Below are positions 33,790 to 45,200 of a DNA stretch of 64,000 bases, one piece after another; the first letter of the stretch is position 1, and every line of letters starts with the position of its first letter. The notes under the pieces were generated by a model. The model made no database searches. It was not told the origin of the DNA and was given only the letters and a program-made list of their open reading frames with translations. Source of the DNA: Mytilus californianus (taxonomy: Eukaryota > Mollusca > Bivalvia > Mytilida > Mytilidae); contig NW_026262744.1 in the NCBI RefSeq assembly GCF_021869535.1, positions 62,001 through 126,000 on the forward strand, in the 5' to 3' direction. The position numbers and the translations under genes are program-made.

Positions 33790-34339
33790 AGGTTCTTGTT
33801 TCTGTTCTTATACCCGCTACAGTAAGTCTTGAGAAAACGATGTTACTTGAGAGGAATCAAGGTATTCATTCACCTGAAATCCTTTGTACATGTACCATCT
33901 GGAAACCTAGCCTGTCGTATTTTCACAGCATCATCACTTGCTGTTACTTTTTCCCCATTTTCTGACAATTCTGAGAGGAAATTCGTTAAGTCAGAGGAAA
34001 ATCTAACTGCTTTCTTGTCCTTCTTTAGGGCCCATCCTTTTGACAAATGATGGGTATGGACTGAATTTCTGAAGATGCTTCCTCAGAGATTGTTCTCGCA
34101 TCTGTAGATACTTCATTACGCAATTGAATCCAACGGTTCTTAATCTCATCATAAGTCGATGTTCTTTCCAACTTAAATTCATGCCTTCCCAGTAACGAAT
34201 GAATTTCTAGTGTATGGTGCTTTATATACATTTGTGTGCATCCTGTTACTAGACACTTAAACATGTAAGATGATTCATTTGGTACCAGTGGATCCCCTTC
34301 ACATACAGAACTACTTGATTTCCTTGCAGAGGGAGACAT
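33790..34339 (-). pseudogene. C2H2 zinc-finger protein of a repeat-associated family, decayed
   Basis: From ATG 34339 on the minus strand: a Ser-rich start, then a single C2H2-type finger, FKCLVTGCTQMYIKHHTL with EIHSLLGRH (C-x4-C-x12-H-x5-H), then KNRWIQLRNEV. After a frameshift near 34040 comes KGWALKKDKKAVRFSSDL and TNFLSELSENGEK. A further shift near 33870 gives VNEYLDSSQVTSF. The order (finger, KGWALK, VRF, EYL..SQ..SF) matches an uncharacterised family that I recall as multi-copy in bivalve and cnidarian genomes. Function is unknown; at least two frameshifts make it a pseudogene. The stop may be confused with a donor at 'cag-gtgaat'. Confidence 0.5.
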
Positions 34340-36310
34340 CGTTCAGATCAGACATGTGTATAAAGAATGTGCTTACGGATTTAATTTTCTTTTGTTCACA
34401 TGACATTGATGTCGGATCATGCATGCTTTTTTAGAAAACATAATGTGTTTTTTATTAGTTGTAATTTGCTTTGGACAAGCTTTTAAGTATCTGAGAGTAC
34501 GTTAATAACAGTATTTCGAGCATTTTCTCTTTAATGTTAACTTAGATGTATTGTGCATGTTGCTATCTGATACGAATGCCATTTGAAAACGAGAAACAGA
34601 CAAAAGAGCTAAGAAAATTCTAAAGAAAATGATGACTCCGCAGGGACGTTAATGGCGTTTCAAGAAATTTCCCAATTTTATACACAGGAAAAATCATATT
34701 GAAGTCAAAGTTAAGTTTTCTTTGGCTAAAGGCCAAAAATGCACGTCAAAATCTCAAAACAGAGGGAAAAGGGTCCATTCTGGTTTACGTTCCAAACTTT
34801 TATTGATAGAAAAATATAAATACACTAGTGTCACGTGACTTCAAAATGAAAGTAAGGACATTTCCCAAAAAAAGTCAAAAGAGCAGGTGCAAGATGAAAT
34901 CGGATCGCCCTGTTTTTGGGCATTCTTTAATCAGGATAACTTATTTTACTGGAAAAGTGCTGTGCCTAGTTTTTAATAGAGGTGTTGTAAATAAAAAAAA
35001 CAATAAAACGTGGAGATTTGTTTTCCTTTTATTGACTTTTTGGCACTTCGGGTTGTGAAATTTCTTTTACACGAACCCTATGTAACTAGGCACAGCACTT
35101 TTTGAAAAATGTGAAATGTGGCCTTTCTACCAATACCAGAATGAAGTGGGATGGTATTGCACTTTCACCTGCCCTTTTCAGTTAATTTAACATGAAATAG
35201 CATTATTGCCTAGAAATGCAAGAGAAAAACGTGGGGGCCAGGAGGATATGTTTTTGATCGGTTATTTATTTTTGTAAACTAAGAGGACAGATTATCTATT
35301 TTCTGCACTGTTGAAGCAAGATTTTTCATTTTCATTAAAGCAAGGGACTGATTATTTTATTTTAACAACTATATTTATAATATTTGAAAACATACAATTT
35401 TTAAATTTGTTTTTTATTATAAATAATACATGAATAGTCCAATCATTATGTACCATTTAATCAGAATTAATCATCATCATCTGTAGAAATGAATCTTCTG
35501 AATTCCCAACTGCATATACATGTATTGCATACATACAAGATATCAAAGTTTGGTTGTAATTAGTGTCTTTTGAAAGTATTGCAAATCAATTACGCCGAGC
35601 GGAGCGAGGCTAAAAAGATTTGAAGGGTTTTGGAGCCGCTGAAGGCCCCAAGTTGCTATAGAACTAATGATGCAAAATGTGTTTCCCATACCCTTTCTTA
35701 ATCTGAAAATGAAAGTTCTGTTTTAATCATTTTTTGACAATATTTGTCCTCAAAGCAACATGTATAGATTCAGTGTAAGACTTGAGTTTTTAGGAACAAC
35801 ATCAAAAGACAAAGATAAAGCAAAAATTTAATTCACATAGTTGAGTATGTGGCTGCTGTTTTTTTTTTTAAACTCTTGATCAAGTTAATAACAAAATTAC
35901 TAAACTACAAAAGGAATGCAACACTAACAGAATACAGAAGGGCAATCAATGAACAAAAGACAAATAAATAAGAAACATTGATCCCCAAAAAACAGGAGCT
36001 ACGTCTGAGGGAGAACAGAACTTGCTTCTTGCAAGACACTTAATGTGAAAACAATTTGATATGAAGACAAGCTTTTGGTTTTGAAATTTCCTACATGAGG
36101 CATTTGCCTGAATGTAGTTACTGCCATATGTAATAAAAGTGAGTCAAGTGTTCCTGAGACAATATACCTCAAGTTAAATGAAACCCATTTTTCAGAAATT
36201 TCAAGTATTTTAAATAATATTTATACTTTTATTATTCAAAGATTTGGGAAGTGATTCCCGATTTTTTTTGAAAAAAAAGTTGAATTTTATGAAGAATCTG
36301 GTGCAATCTC
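34340..36310. other. no gene seen
   Basis: AT-rich, with patches such as 'gccgagcggagcgaggc' near 35594 and 'gagccgctgaagg' near 35632 (inverted relative to 18518). No coding frame of interest; the 76-aa frame at 34828 lacks features. Confidence 0.4.
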
Positions 36311-36475
36311 ATGCTCTCAAATAGACCTGCTGAGTTATTTATTTTTAATACATTGCAAGTCAGGTTATTTATTTTCAAAGTACCACAGAACAAACCATTT
36401 ATTTTTATGATTATCAAGGCTGAGTTATTTATTTTCAAAATCCTCCTCTTAGAAAGAGGGAGAGAAGAGGGAGGT
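36311..36475. repeat. interspersed 'gttatttattttcaaa' motif, four or more copies
   Basis: 'gttatttatttt(c/t)aa' occurs at about 36333, 36364, 36424 and, diverged, 36397. The reverse frame reads as a KINN repeat, which is not protein. Confidence 0.6.
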
Positions 36476-37980
36476 TATTTTCATAAACAAAGTGACAATC
36501 TTACCTTTGAGGAAACTGTGATTAATAATAGAGTTTGTCTAATGTTAAAACAATATGTGTGTCTTTAATTTTATCTACCCGCAATTAATCTACTGTATTA
36601 TATTATACATTTATTGTTTGAGTAGTATAATATATATACACTTTCTTCTTGTATATGAAATAATTCCTTTCGCTAATAACGGAGACCATGCTATCATGTT
36701 TTGTATCCTCTGGTGGTGCGAGGGTATGTTTTGTCTGTAAGTCATACTACTACCCTGAACTCAATTATGAATGCGCTATTACATTGTTTTTGGTATTTGC
36801 ACAACACTTATTTACCTTATGATGTGGTGATGCTCAAGACTCCGACACCTGCATTTTTAAGTAAATTTTGAAATTCTGATACCGCCACAGTGTTATACTT
36901 TAAAAGCACTTTATATTTTCTTAAAAGGTACTATCAACATTTTTTGTTAAAAACAATTAAATGACAGATTTAGAAGTTGGGCGAGTCGTTATGGATTCAT
37001 TATCTGTACATCGGGTGCATTTGACTAAATCCAATCTTTCATGTGCGCCAAAAAAATAAAAACACTTTTGCGCCATTTTACAGGTAACATATACAACGAA
37101 AATGTTTGAAACTGAGTGGAAGAATGCAACACTTGAGTTGCGCTGGAATGGAGATAACAGTATGGTAATTTAAGTTGGTCTCAGTAAAACTGTCACAATA
37201 TAATTCAAATAATATAAAATCAAGCCACTGTCCCTGGCTAAAATGTATATCTTTAAGTTTTTTCAACCACTTATATGTTAAGTTTAATGTGCGAGTTTGT
37301 TTTGATTAACCAAAATATATATGAAATTGGAATAGATGGGGATATTTACTGTTATTGTACAACGTGTACCTTTTTCATAGAAAGATACTACATTTAAGAA
37401 GAGCTTACGATATAAAACAGGAATCTCACTTAGTTGTCAAATCTAGCTACTCCTTTGGCTATCGCAAATTTGTGGACTTTAAGAATCAAATAAAGATTAA
37501 GGTAATTCAATAATGCACAAAATGTTGGGACACTTTTGAGAAAGAAGATTTAACTTCATAAATTTACATTTAAAAAAAAACTCATCAAGAAATTCTCACA
37601 GAGGTAAAAACTTGTACACAATGCTTATTACCACAAAATACAGATCAAGTCTTAATTTTGGGTTGTCACTAAATTTTCTAGAGTTATGCCCCTTAAAATA
37701 TGAAAAAAAAATTGCTGAATTTTTCGTTTGCGTTCTCTAATTTAAGTTTGCATAAACCAAATTGTATGAAACTTATAGACAATACGTATGACCACAAACT
37801 CAGATCAAGTACACATTTTGGTAGGGTCATTTGTATGTTCTTCAGTTCTGTCACTTTTGAATAACTTTATATGATATGCAACCGGAAGCATCATCTGTAT
37901 GGACACATTCCCCATTTATTTAAATCTTGCTTTTCTTAGAATTGCTCTCTGAGATCTTATTATGAAGAATTTTATAATTT
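36476..37980. other. no gene seen
   Basis: Non-coding AT-rich DNA. Imperfect recurrences ('caagt.ttaattttgg', 'accacaaa.tcagatcaagt') near 37630 and 37795 suggest an old ~165-bp duplication. Confidence 0.4.
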
Positions 37981-37994
37981 TTAACTCTTTACAG

Positions 37995-38114
37995 CTGCTC
38001 AGTGAAACAGGAGAAGATCCTGGCGAAATGGCTCTTCCTAGGCTGGCAAGACACCTATTTGGGCGTTTAAAGCCAGACCTGGGAAGAGAGGCAGTTTTAC
38101 TGACAGCTCAATTT
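37995..38114 (+). CDS. internal exon of an unidentified gene
   Basis: A 120-bp block lies between a good acceptor (tttttaactctttacag, ending 37994) and a strong donor (gtaagta, from 38115). It is open in phase 0 for 40 codons: LLSETGEDPGEMALPRLARH followed by LFGRLKPDLGREAVLLTAQF. Codon use is richer in GC than the surroundings, and both splice sites are near consensus. I do not recognise the protein. A young SINE (38188-38607) sits 73 bp downstream in the putative intron. Neighbouring exons were not found. Confidence 0.55.
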
Positions 38115-38187
38115 GTAAGTAAAATAATGTATTTAAACAATATGGTTACTTAAAGTTCTTAAGCATAAATTAATTTAAAGTCATATG

Positions 38188-38607
38188 TTGATTGTTGGTT
38201 GCTAAACGTCCAGTGGCAAATATTTCATGCATATTCAGGACGAGAACAAATTAACAATAAATACAAAAGGTAGGTTCTGTAATAGGGGCGTCCGGGATTA
38301 AGGTCGGAGAAATTTAAAATGCCACGGGAAATGAGGGTATATTGGATAGGGACAGAAATTTAGCCTTGCAACAGGTCACCTACGGACCCCTCAAAGAGTT
38401 GTTGCAAGGGTTCTTAACGTGCAAAGAGCGTGACACTCTCTTTACACGAGGCATCGGATTTAACGTCCCCATTCTGACCGGACGTGGCTGCAAATTTGTA
38501 CATCCCGCACAGCCAAACAGACGCCCCACTTTAGCAAGGGTTTTACTGCCGGTCGAAGGAAGACCAATGGTGACCATACTTCTATTCCCCAGTCACCCTT
38601 GGGGGAT
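38188..38607 (-). mobile_element. SINE copy G, full length, with target-site duplication
   Basis: Young-type SINE flanked by an 11-bp direct repeat AAAGTCATATG at 38177-38187 and 38608-38618. Confidence 0.93.
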
Positions 38608-38618
38608 AAAGTCATATG

Positions 38619-39659
38619 AAACTTCAAATTAAAAAAACAATGATGCATATTTTTTTATAACAATATGACTAGTTTTAAATTATATAAAACTTGTGTACAT
38701 ATACAGCCAACAATTCGCTGACAAGTTTTCCATATGCAGTTATCTCAGCATGACCATTCTCCTTAAAATCAGCAAGTACGCAAGTTCGAATGGGAAAACC
38801 AAATTAGCAGAGACAGTCAACAAACGTAAACATCTCTCTGTCATCGAAATAATCTATATCTTATTGTACATGTTATACACGTGCTTACCTGAATATCCAT
38901 GCTTCTTTGTTGATTATTCACTATGGTGACAATTTGAAAATCGACTTTAAAACACGACCATAAATTAGCTGCCATATTTCTCAACACTGACCGAGTGAAA
39001 TATGTTTTGGATGATAATACGAAATGGATGCGTAAAAAATTATATTATTTGTACAATAGTAGGCTGATTGCAGCATAAACATTATTATCTGGGTGTAGAA
39101 TATAGTAGAGTGAATTATATATCATAAATAAAATCTCCTTAGCTGATCAATAATATAAATTACACATTTGAACATAAATGATTACGCACTGTGACAGTCA
39201 AACCAGATCAATAACAACCTTTTTTTTTTATTAAAAAAAGCACATTTAAAAGGCCTGAAGATAAGAAATCATTGATGTGTTCAAACAAGAAACAAATTAC
39301 AGGTAGATCAAGTTTCATTTAGGTATTTGATACTTGGTACTACCAAGCATAACTTGAGAATGTGAGTTCTGGGTTAAGTTATGTAAAATATTGTTCATTT
39401 AAAACGTACTGTTTCACTCAGTAATACAGATTTGCAGAATACTAATACTTTGTACAAATTATTGATAGTGCAAAATTAAACGGCTTGTACGCTGAAAATC
39501 ACAACCTGTGACTCTTTTCACAAAACAATCTTATGATTACGATTTACTAGTATTTTTACTCGTGTAAGATTTTTTGTGAAAAGAGCCACTGTTTTCTTGT
39601 ATTAGTTAAAAAAAATGTTAACGTAAAGTATAAATCCATTTATGATAGAGAAATAACAA
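38619..39659. other. no gene seen
   Basis: AT-rich. A short inverted pair ('gtgactcttttcacaaaa' near 39509 and 'ttttgtgaaaagagccac' near 39571) forms a hairpin; otherwise nothing. Confidence 0.4.
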
Positions 39660-40140
39660 TATTAAATATAAGATGTGGTATGAGTGCAATTGCGGCAACT
39701 ATCCATCCAAGTCACAATTTGTAAAAGTAAACCATTCCAGGTCATTGTACAGTCAAAACAAAGCCTTGGCTCATAGCGAACAGCAAGCCCCAACAATGAC
39801 TAGTGTAAAACCATTCAAGCAGTAAAACCAACGATCTAATCTTAATAGATCTCTAAAAATACACGAGAAACACTTAAGAACCACATCAACAAACGACAAC
39901 CACTGAACATCAGGTTCCTGACTTAGGACAGGTGCAAACAAATGCAGCAGGCTTCAACGTTTTAATAGGTACCAACCTTCACCCTTACCTTAAACAATAC
40001 TGTTACATCACAACATAGAAAGACACATTATAAAATATCAATTGAAATGGCGTAACTTAACCAAAAGACATTTTAATGAAAACAAGTGAACATACACTTA
40101 ACGACTAAATTTGATCTATGACACTATGTAAATTCAGAAT
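39660..40140 (+). repeat. 'gatgtggtatgagtgc' dispersed bivalve repeat, copy 1
   Basis: Diverged copy: 'agatgtggtatgagtgca', 'caaagccttggctca', 'caggttcctgacttagg', 'aacatacactta', 'tatgacactatgtaa'. The same order is found at 61165-61580 and 62143-63670. This copy is uninterrupted at the point where copy 3 carries a LINE. Confidence 0.82.
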
Positions 40141-41700
40141 CAACAACATAAGGGGTGAGATGTTAAATTATATAAGAAAGACAGCCATACCTTGGACAAC
40201 ATGCCGCCAAATAAAATAATGTAAATAATATTGTATATTTGAGGTGTTATATTGTGAGATCATATTATAATGATTAAATAAGCTTTCAATATGAATGGTA
40301 AAATAAGTTATACTATAACAATGAATGAATTTCTTTATTTCTCTTTTCAGATGAAGAAACTTGATAATAAAGAGGGGACTCTCAGAGTCATACATATTTT
40401 GCTACTATATATGTTCATGCAATGTTAACGAAATATCTTTTTAAATACATTGAATGTCATCCTGGAAAGTGTTTGTTTTATTTTATAACACATGTCTTTT
40501 AGAGGGAAAAATATACCATTTTTCACTTATGAGCTAAAACGTTTTTATTTCACCAACAGATTTGTTTGGTGATTTGAAAGATTGGTCATTGGTAAACTTG
40601 CAAGGGACACAACTCTTGCAGAATCACAATTGAATACCGTAAATTGGGAAAATTTGGCGTCGGGATATTTTGGCGGTTTTCTCCCGAAAGGCATGTGTTT
40701 TATTATGGTGTGTGTAATTTTGGTGCTACGTCCAATTGATATGTTTTATTTTGGAACAACAGTAGTGAGCAGGCTCATTCATATTTGCCTTCATTTTCCC
40801 GTTTATTGACAAAATATCATTGAATTTCTCTAGTAACGCGATAAAGTTAACTTAATAAAGGAATCGGATACGGATACAATTGTCAATAATTCTTTATATC
40901 GTGGTTCAAAGCTGAAAGAAAATGTGAAATAGTCTTAAATTAAAATCACTTTTTAAATAGATTAGTTATATTTTACAAATGTATGAAATAATTTTCTTAA
41001 CTATCTCTATTGAAGTACATGTTAATCTATTGACGATCAAGGATTTAAATTTTAATCCCTATGCCTCTAGCAGTACATGTTAATTAATAGGAGATAGATG
41101 ATTACAAGGAGTTTTGATTCTAATTACCAATAACAGCGTCTAATCAGCAATAGCCTGGCATACTTATGACATGTGTAAACCAAAATTCATGTTGTGTTTT
41201 CTTTACAATTTAAGAATAAATTGACAATTAAGTAAAAGTTATACAGTGTCGTTGGAAATTATACAAGGTTTGATCAGGAACAGACCAATACTGTTTCCAG
41301 GTTTAATTTGCAGATTTGGATATGTATAGAATTGTTGGAAATATACGGAAGATATAATAACAATTTTTTTCCAACAATTAACACTACGATATGTCGTACC
41401 GGTATGCGATTTTGGTGTTTCAATTTTTTGTGTTTGCTTTATTTTCGTGCGTTTAATTTTGGCACTTTCATTGGAGACACCAAATAAACCAAAATAAAAC
41501 TACAACAAAATAACCAAACTAAACGGTAATAGCTTGCTAATTTTGAATTGTGAATGCAATTTTTTTACATTATGTGTTGCAATATCAAATTCAAGCTCTT
41601 TTTAAAACACGTAATACATTTGAAATGCATTTGACTTTGTCATGTAGATCCATTGATAGTAATACTGTTAATCTTATATATTTGTTGTCAATCAAACAGG
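40141..41700. other. no gene seen
   Basis: AT-rich. Two blocks (about 40640-40760 and 41395-41530) have alternating 'attttggc' and 'aattttggtg' words, but I cannot call a family. Confidence 0.35.
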
Positions 41701-41718
41701 AGGATAAAGCAGACTTGA

Positions 41719-42057
41719 AAGGGCGCCGTGAGGATGGTACCACCGCATCGAATCCTTCTGGAGAGTGATGCACCTTATTTCCCCCCGCCTAACGCTCGAC
41801 ATGGTCACCCTCATCACTTGTATGAGGTGGCTAAGGCAGTGAGGGCGGTGAGGGCAGACTCCACGGGAGATACTGCGGTTGGCAAGCCTCAATGGTGGCC
41901 GTCCATACGGAGTGACGACGTAGGTTGGCCTCTGTTCCCTGTGTATATAGTCGGAACAAGAAGAGCATGTTGGCTACCGTTAATGAATTTAGAGCCCGTT
42001 GGCTATCTGTTAATGAATTTTGAGCCCGTTGGCTATCTGTTAATGAATTTAAATTAG
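41719..42057 (+). pseudogene. TatD-type nuclease C-terminal fragment, copy 1
   Basis: One frame contains VPPHRILLESDAPYFPPPN and HPHHLYEVAKAVRAVR, which matches the C-terminal metal-binding region of TatD-family deoxyribonucleases (LLE-S/T-DAPY, with the aspartate as metal ligand, then a helix with VA). A TGA at 41716-41718 lies directly upstream. Downstream residues lose similarity to TatD and run into a 30-bp tandem repeat. The segment 41746-41856 recurs at 43289-43399. The local base composition is much richer in GC than the flanks. No N-terminal TatD motifs (HCHLD) were seen, so this is a fragment. Confidence 0.62.
41969..42050. repeat. 30-bp tandem repeat, 2.7 units
   Basis: 'gttggctatctgttaatgaa' plus 'tttngagccc' repeats with a 29-30 bp period at 41969, 41998 and 42028. 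Related 'ccgttgg' words occur in the palindrome at 45201-45343. Confidence 0.9.
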
Positions 42058-42519
42058 AATTTGAGTTTGTATATAGTCTGCTCAAGGGGAAAATGTCTAG
42101 GGGGTTCCATGGTCCTAGTGTTACCGGGGGGTTCCGTTTGTTTGTAATTTAAGGGTCCCCATGTTTATTGTACCTAAAACCCTTTTTTATCCACACCAGT
42201 GTAATTGCCACCGGGATTGACCCCCGCCCCCCCTTTCCCTTGATTCACTCCTTTTTTATAGAGTCAGAGGGAGTGTAGTACCTCGGGGTAGGGTCGGTGG
42301 TGTTCCACTGGCGGAGGAGACAGATCCGGAAGACAGACAGCCTCGTTCCGGATCTATCATTCGAAAGCTCAAGAGAAACGATAACCAGAGTCTTTGTCAG
42401 GCCGACGAATACTTAGATAAAAGTAGCTGTCACAGACAAGGTACTGCCAGGGTAAGTTGCGTAAAAGCTTACACCTATGAGACGTACCAAAAAATTATTG
42501 TCACTTACTGTACTGTGAC
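42058..42519. other. GC-rich non-coding stretch between TatD fragment and LINE relic
   Basis: Contains 'ggggggttccg', a C-run near 42223-42232 and 'gatccggaag...gttccggatc', an inverted pair at about 42324 and 42344. It is clearly richer in GC than the rest of the window; origin unknown. Confidence 0.4.
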
Positions 42520-43288
42520 TTAGAAGTCTTGACATCGACCATCCATTGATAATTGAAAAGAAACTGACAAGGAAAATATTTAGAACGAAAATCAGGAACG
42601 AAGAGCTTAGAAGGAAACATAACGAGAGGAACACCTTGATACACTCAAACAGTGGCGACAAAAATCTATTTTACAAATTAATACGTAAGCAAAGACAAAA
42701 TGGCAATACCCTTAAAAATGACCTAAATGTCGATGGAGAAACTTTTCAGAGATAATATCTTATCTGGATGGCATACTCATTTTATCAAACTAGCAGTACC
42801 AACTGAACATCCAACATTTAATTACCAGCAGTACCAACTGAACATCCAACATTTAATTACCAGCATTTACAACTATGTGAAATGGACTATAATACAATCT
42901 TAGAAATAAGCAGTTAAATCCATTAATAAAGGTAAAACAGAAGACATATATGGCGTTTCCATAGAAAATTATGTGTAAGGAGGGGACGAAATTTTAAAAT
43001 TTCTTCATAAACTCATTAATACTATGTTCCAAAAAAACTGATTCCTGATTTTATAAAGATGGGTCTATTATCACCAGTTTACAAAAACAAAGGAGATAAA
43101 TCCTACTCCAATAACTACCGAGGCAAAGTTGTTCTACCAATACTACTGAAAATAATTGAATACATACTGCTTGATGAAAACATTCTCTCGATCTACAGTC
43201 ATCACTACAGAGAGGCTTCACTGCGAATGCTTCACCGCTGAATGCAGCAATTATAGTAGAAGTATATAGAGAATACATTGACAAAAAT
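42520..43288 (+). pseudogene. LINE reverse-transcriptase relic
   Basis: Frames in order: a basic helical segment (KLTRKIFRTKIRNEELRRKH, then NLFYKLIRKQRQNG), the pre-RT linker with KTEDIYGVSIENYV and DEILKFLHKLINTMF, and the RT start MGLLSPVYKNKGDKSYSNNY with VLPILLKIIEYIL. The last is motif 1-2 of LINE reverse transcriptases (P-YK-KGD--NYRG---LP---KI-E). It ends with LNAAIIVEVYREYIDKN just before motif A, where a TatD-type segment is joined. A 35-bp duplication at 42792-42861 breaks the frame. The class is not resolvable without the catalytic core; it is not the L1/Tx1 or I/Nimb type seen elsewhere here. Confidence 0.68.
42792..42861. repeat. 35-bp tandem duplication
   Basis: 'agcagtaccaactgaacatc' and the next 15 bp occur twice in tandem at 42792 and 42827. 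It is not a multiple of three, so it adds a frameshift to the LINE relic. Confidence 0.93.
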
Positions 43289-43399
43289 CATCGAATCCTT
43301 CTGGAGAGTGATGCACCTTATTTCCCCCCGCCTAACGCTCGACATGGTCACCCTCATCACTTGTATGAGGTGGCTAAGGCAGTGGTGGAGGTGAGGGCA
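43289..43399 (+). repeat. TatD-type segment, copy 2, 111 bp
   Basis: Matches 41746-41856 with about three differences near the end. It starts directly after the LINE RT relic and stops at 'gtgagggca', 14 bp before the fold-back arm at 43413. It encodes the same HRILLESDAPYF segment. Confidence 0.9.
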
Positions 43400-43412
43400 A
43401 CAACAATAAATA

Positions 43413-43556
43413 TAGAATAATACATGGCAAAACCCGTTTCGCATGCTGTATCACCACGAGAAACAAAAATCAGTCCCGAGGGCCGAAGGTCCAGAGGGCT
43501 GATATTGGTTGAGTGGTGATACAGCATGCGATACGGATTTTGTCATGTATTATACT
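43413..43556. repeat. fold-back: ~44-bp inverted repeat with nested hairpin
   Basis: Arms at 43413-43457 and 43513-43556. The inner 18 bp (cgcatgctgtatcaccac) are perfectly complementary and the outer part has about four mismatches. The 55-bp loop contains a second hairpin ('atcagtccc' with 'gggctgat') and 'cgagggccgaaggtcc'. Confidence 0.9.
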
Positions 43557-44287
43557 GTTTATCATATATTTAAATAGAATCGGATTCATGTGATATACGT
43601 TTTTTTTTTAAATCGTCCGAATATATAACAAACAAAAGAACATAAGGATTTTCCTGCATTTTTCCAGCTGACTTAGTTTTTTTATAGACTTCCTTATTTG
43701 CCTAATACCAACATCGTAATGTGCCCTACAACCTTATTACATGCTCAATATAGAGCTATGAAACTGGCAAATAATATACGTTATGACTATGTATTTAAAA
43801 GCATTCACTAATAATAGTTTCAACTGTTCCCTCCTGTAGAATACAACCCACCTTTCCAATATTTGTTGTTAAGTTTAATCATTTTACTACAAACTGAACT
43901 CATTTGTTTACATAAATATGGACAACAATGTTACCAAGTGTCATCTATTCAAAGATTATTAACAGACAAACAGGGGATTCCTATATGCACAGTCATTTTA
44001 TAAAAATCGCTTATAAAGTTACTGGGTAATATTTTTTTGAAAAATATCGATTTTAGTTGAAATGATATGAAATTTCTTGAGTGGGAACTCACTTTTTTCT
44101 TGTGCCAGGAAATACAGCAATTGGACGTCATAAGTCAAACGTTGACGTCATTGGATTTATGACGTCACGCCAGGTATGCGATACGGATTTAGCTATACGA
44201 TACAGGGTAGGTGATACAGACTGGAAAAAAGAACCTTTATTAGATATACAAAATTGCTGTATTTTGTACTAAATATATGATAAACAG
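43555..44287. mobile_element. putative non-autonomous element with 18-bp terminal inverted repeats
   Basis: 'ctgtttatcatatattta' at 43555-43572 has its exact reverse complement at 44270-44287. The 733-bp interval has no coding capacity. 'gtatgcgatacggattt' at about 44174 echoes 'gcatgcgatacggattt' at 43525, tying this interval to the adjacent fold-back. Confidence 0.6.
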
Positions 44288-44757
44288 CAGTATCGCATAA
44301 ATCTTTTCCACACAACATCCAGGACAGAAGTTTAATGGCCGAGGTAGGCAGTAATTCATACCGCACTTGCAGGATATAGCAGCTAGTCCGGATAGAAAAG
44401 GGAATTGCGCGCAACTGAATTTTCTGAAACCCTAGAGAAACTAGCGTAAAACTCATCTAAACGAGTTAAAAAAAAATCTTAAATAATTAGAAGTAAGGTA
44501 TTCAGTTTAAATTCAATTACACGCCCAACCACATCTACAACAATATTAATATTTATCTAGTATAAACTCAATGCCATGGGGAAAAGGTGAGACTTGCATA
44601 AAATCTTTACTTGTCAACAGAATTTGCTATTAATCAAAACGAGACGGGAATTTGTGTGCAAACTTGAGTGTCAGACTTATCTTAATCGTGTTGCAGAACC
44701 ACGTTCTAAATAATGAACTGAATGTGACGTATTTATATAAAGGGAGACAATAAATAG
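44288..44757. other. no gene seen
   Basis: AT-rich; the minus-strand 87-aa frame at 44193-44456 has no recognised feature. Confidence 0.35.
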
Positions 44758-44961
44758 TTAAATAAATACAAACCCTCTGTTTTCCAGCACTCCGACGTCT
44801 ATCCTTACGAAATGTGGAGCATCTTCATGTAGAAGAATTATTTTCTTGGACGTGTCGTCAATATCCTCTACATGTGATCCTCCGCCGGTATTATTGCGGA
44901 CTCTTTTAACGTCACTTGCCTCAAGTTTGGCCACTTCTCTTTTATTTAGTCTACTGTTCAT
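44758..44961 (-). CDS. hypothetical 67-aa frame or first exon
   Basis: ATG at 44961 in an 'aaaATGa' context opens LNKREVAKLEASDVKRVRNN, then GSHVEDIDDTSKKIILLHED and APHFVRIDVGVLEN. It is more hydrophilic and evenly composed than random AT-rich frames here. No family is recognised. A GT at 'ggtttgta' near its end could be a donor. The long minus frame just upstream (44958-45443) crosses a palindrome and is probably not coding. Confidence 0.25.
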   Translation of the reverse strand: MNSRLNKREVAKLEASDVKRVRNNTGGGSHVEDIDDTSKKIILLHEDAPHFVRIDVGVLENRGFVFI

Positions 44962-45200
44962 TTTGGACCCCTGGCCCTGGCATTGACAGAATTTGTAATA
45001 TTTATCACAATTGATATTTTGGCATTTGTTATTGAATTTGTATGCTTTGATTTTATGATTTCATGATTTTCCTCAACCAGATCCACGAGATATGACAAGG
45101 AAGCCTTGGGGAAGTTTTCGCTTCTTTTGCGTTTCAGTTGTCTTCTGCACTTTTGCTTCCATATTGCAAAGAAAACAATGAATTGTGGGTAAAATGTAGC

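Noticed and set aside
36232..36438. Minus frame with a KINN peptide repeat
   Set aside because: Produced by the 'ttatttattttcaa' DNA motif; no evidence for translation.
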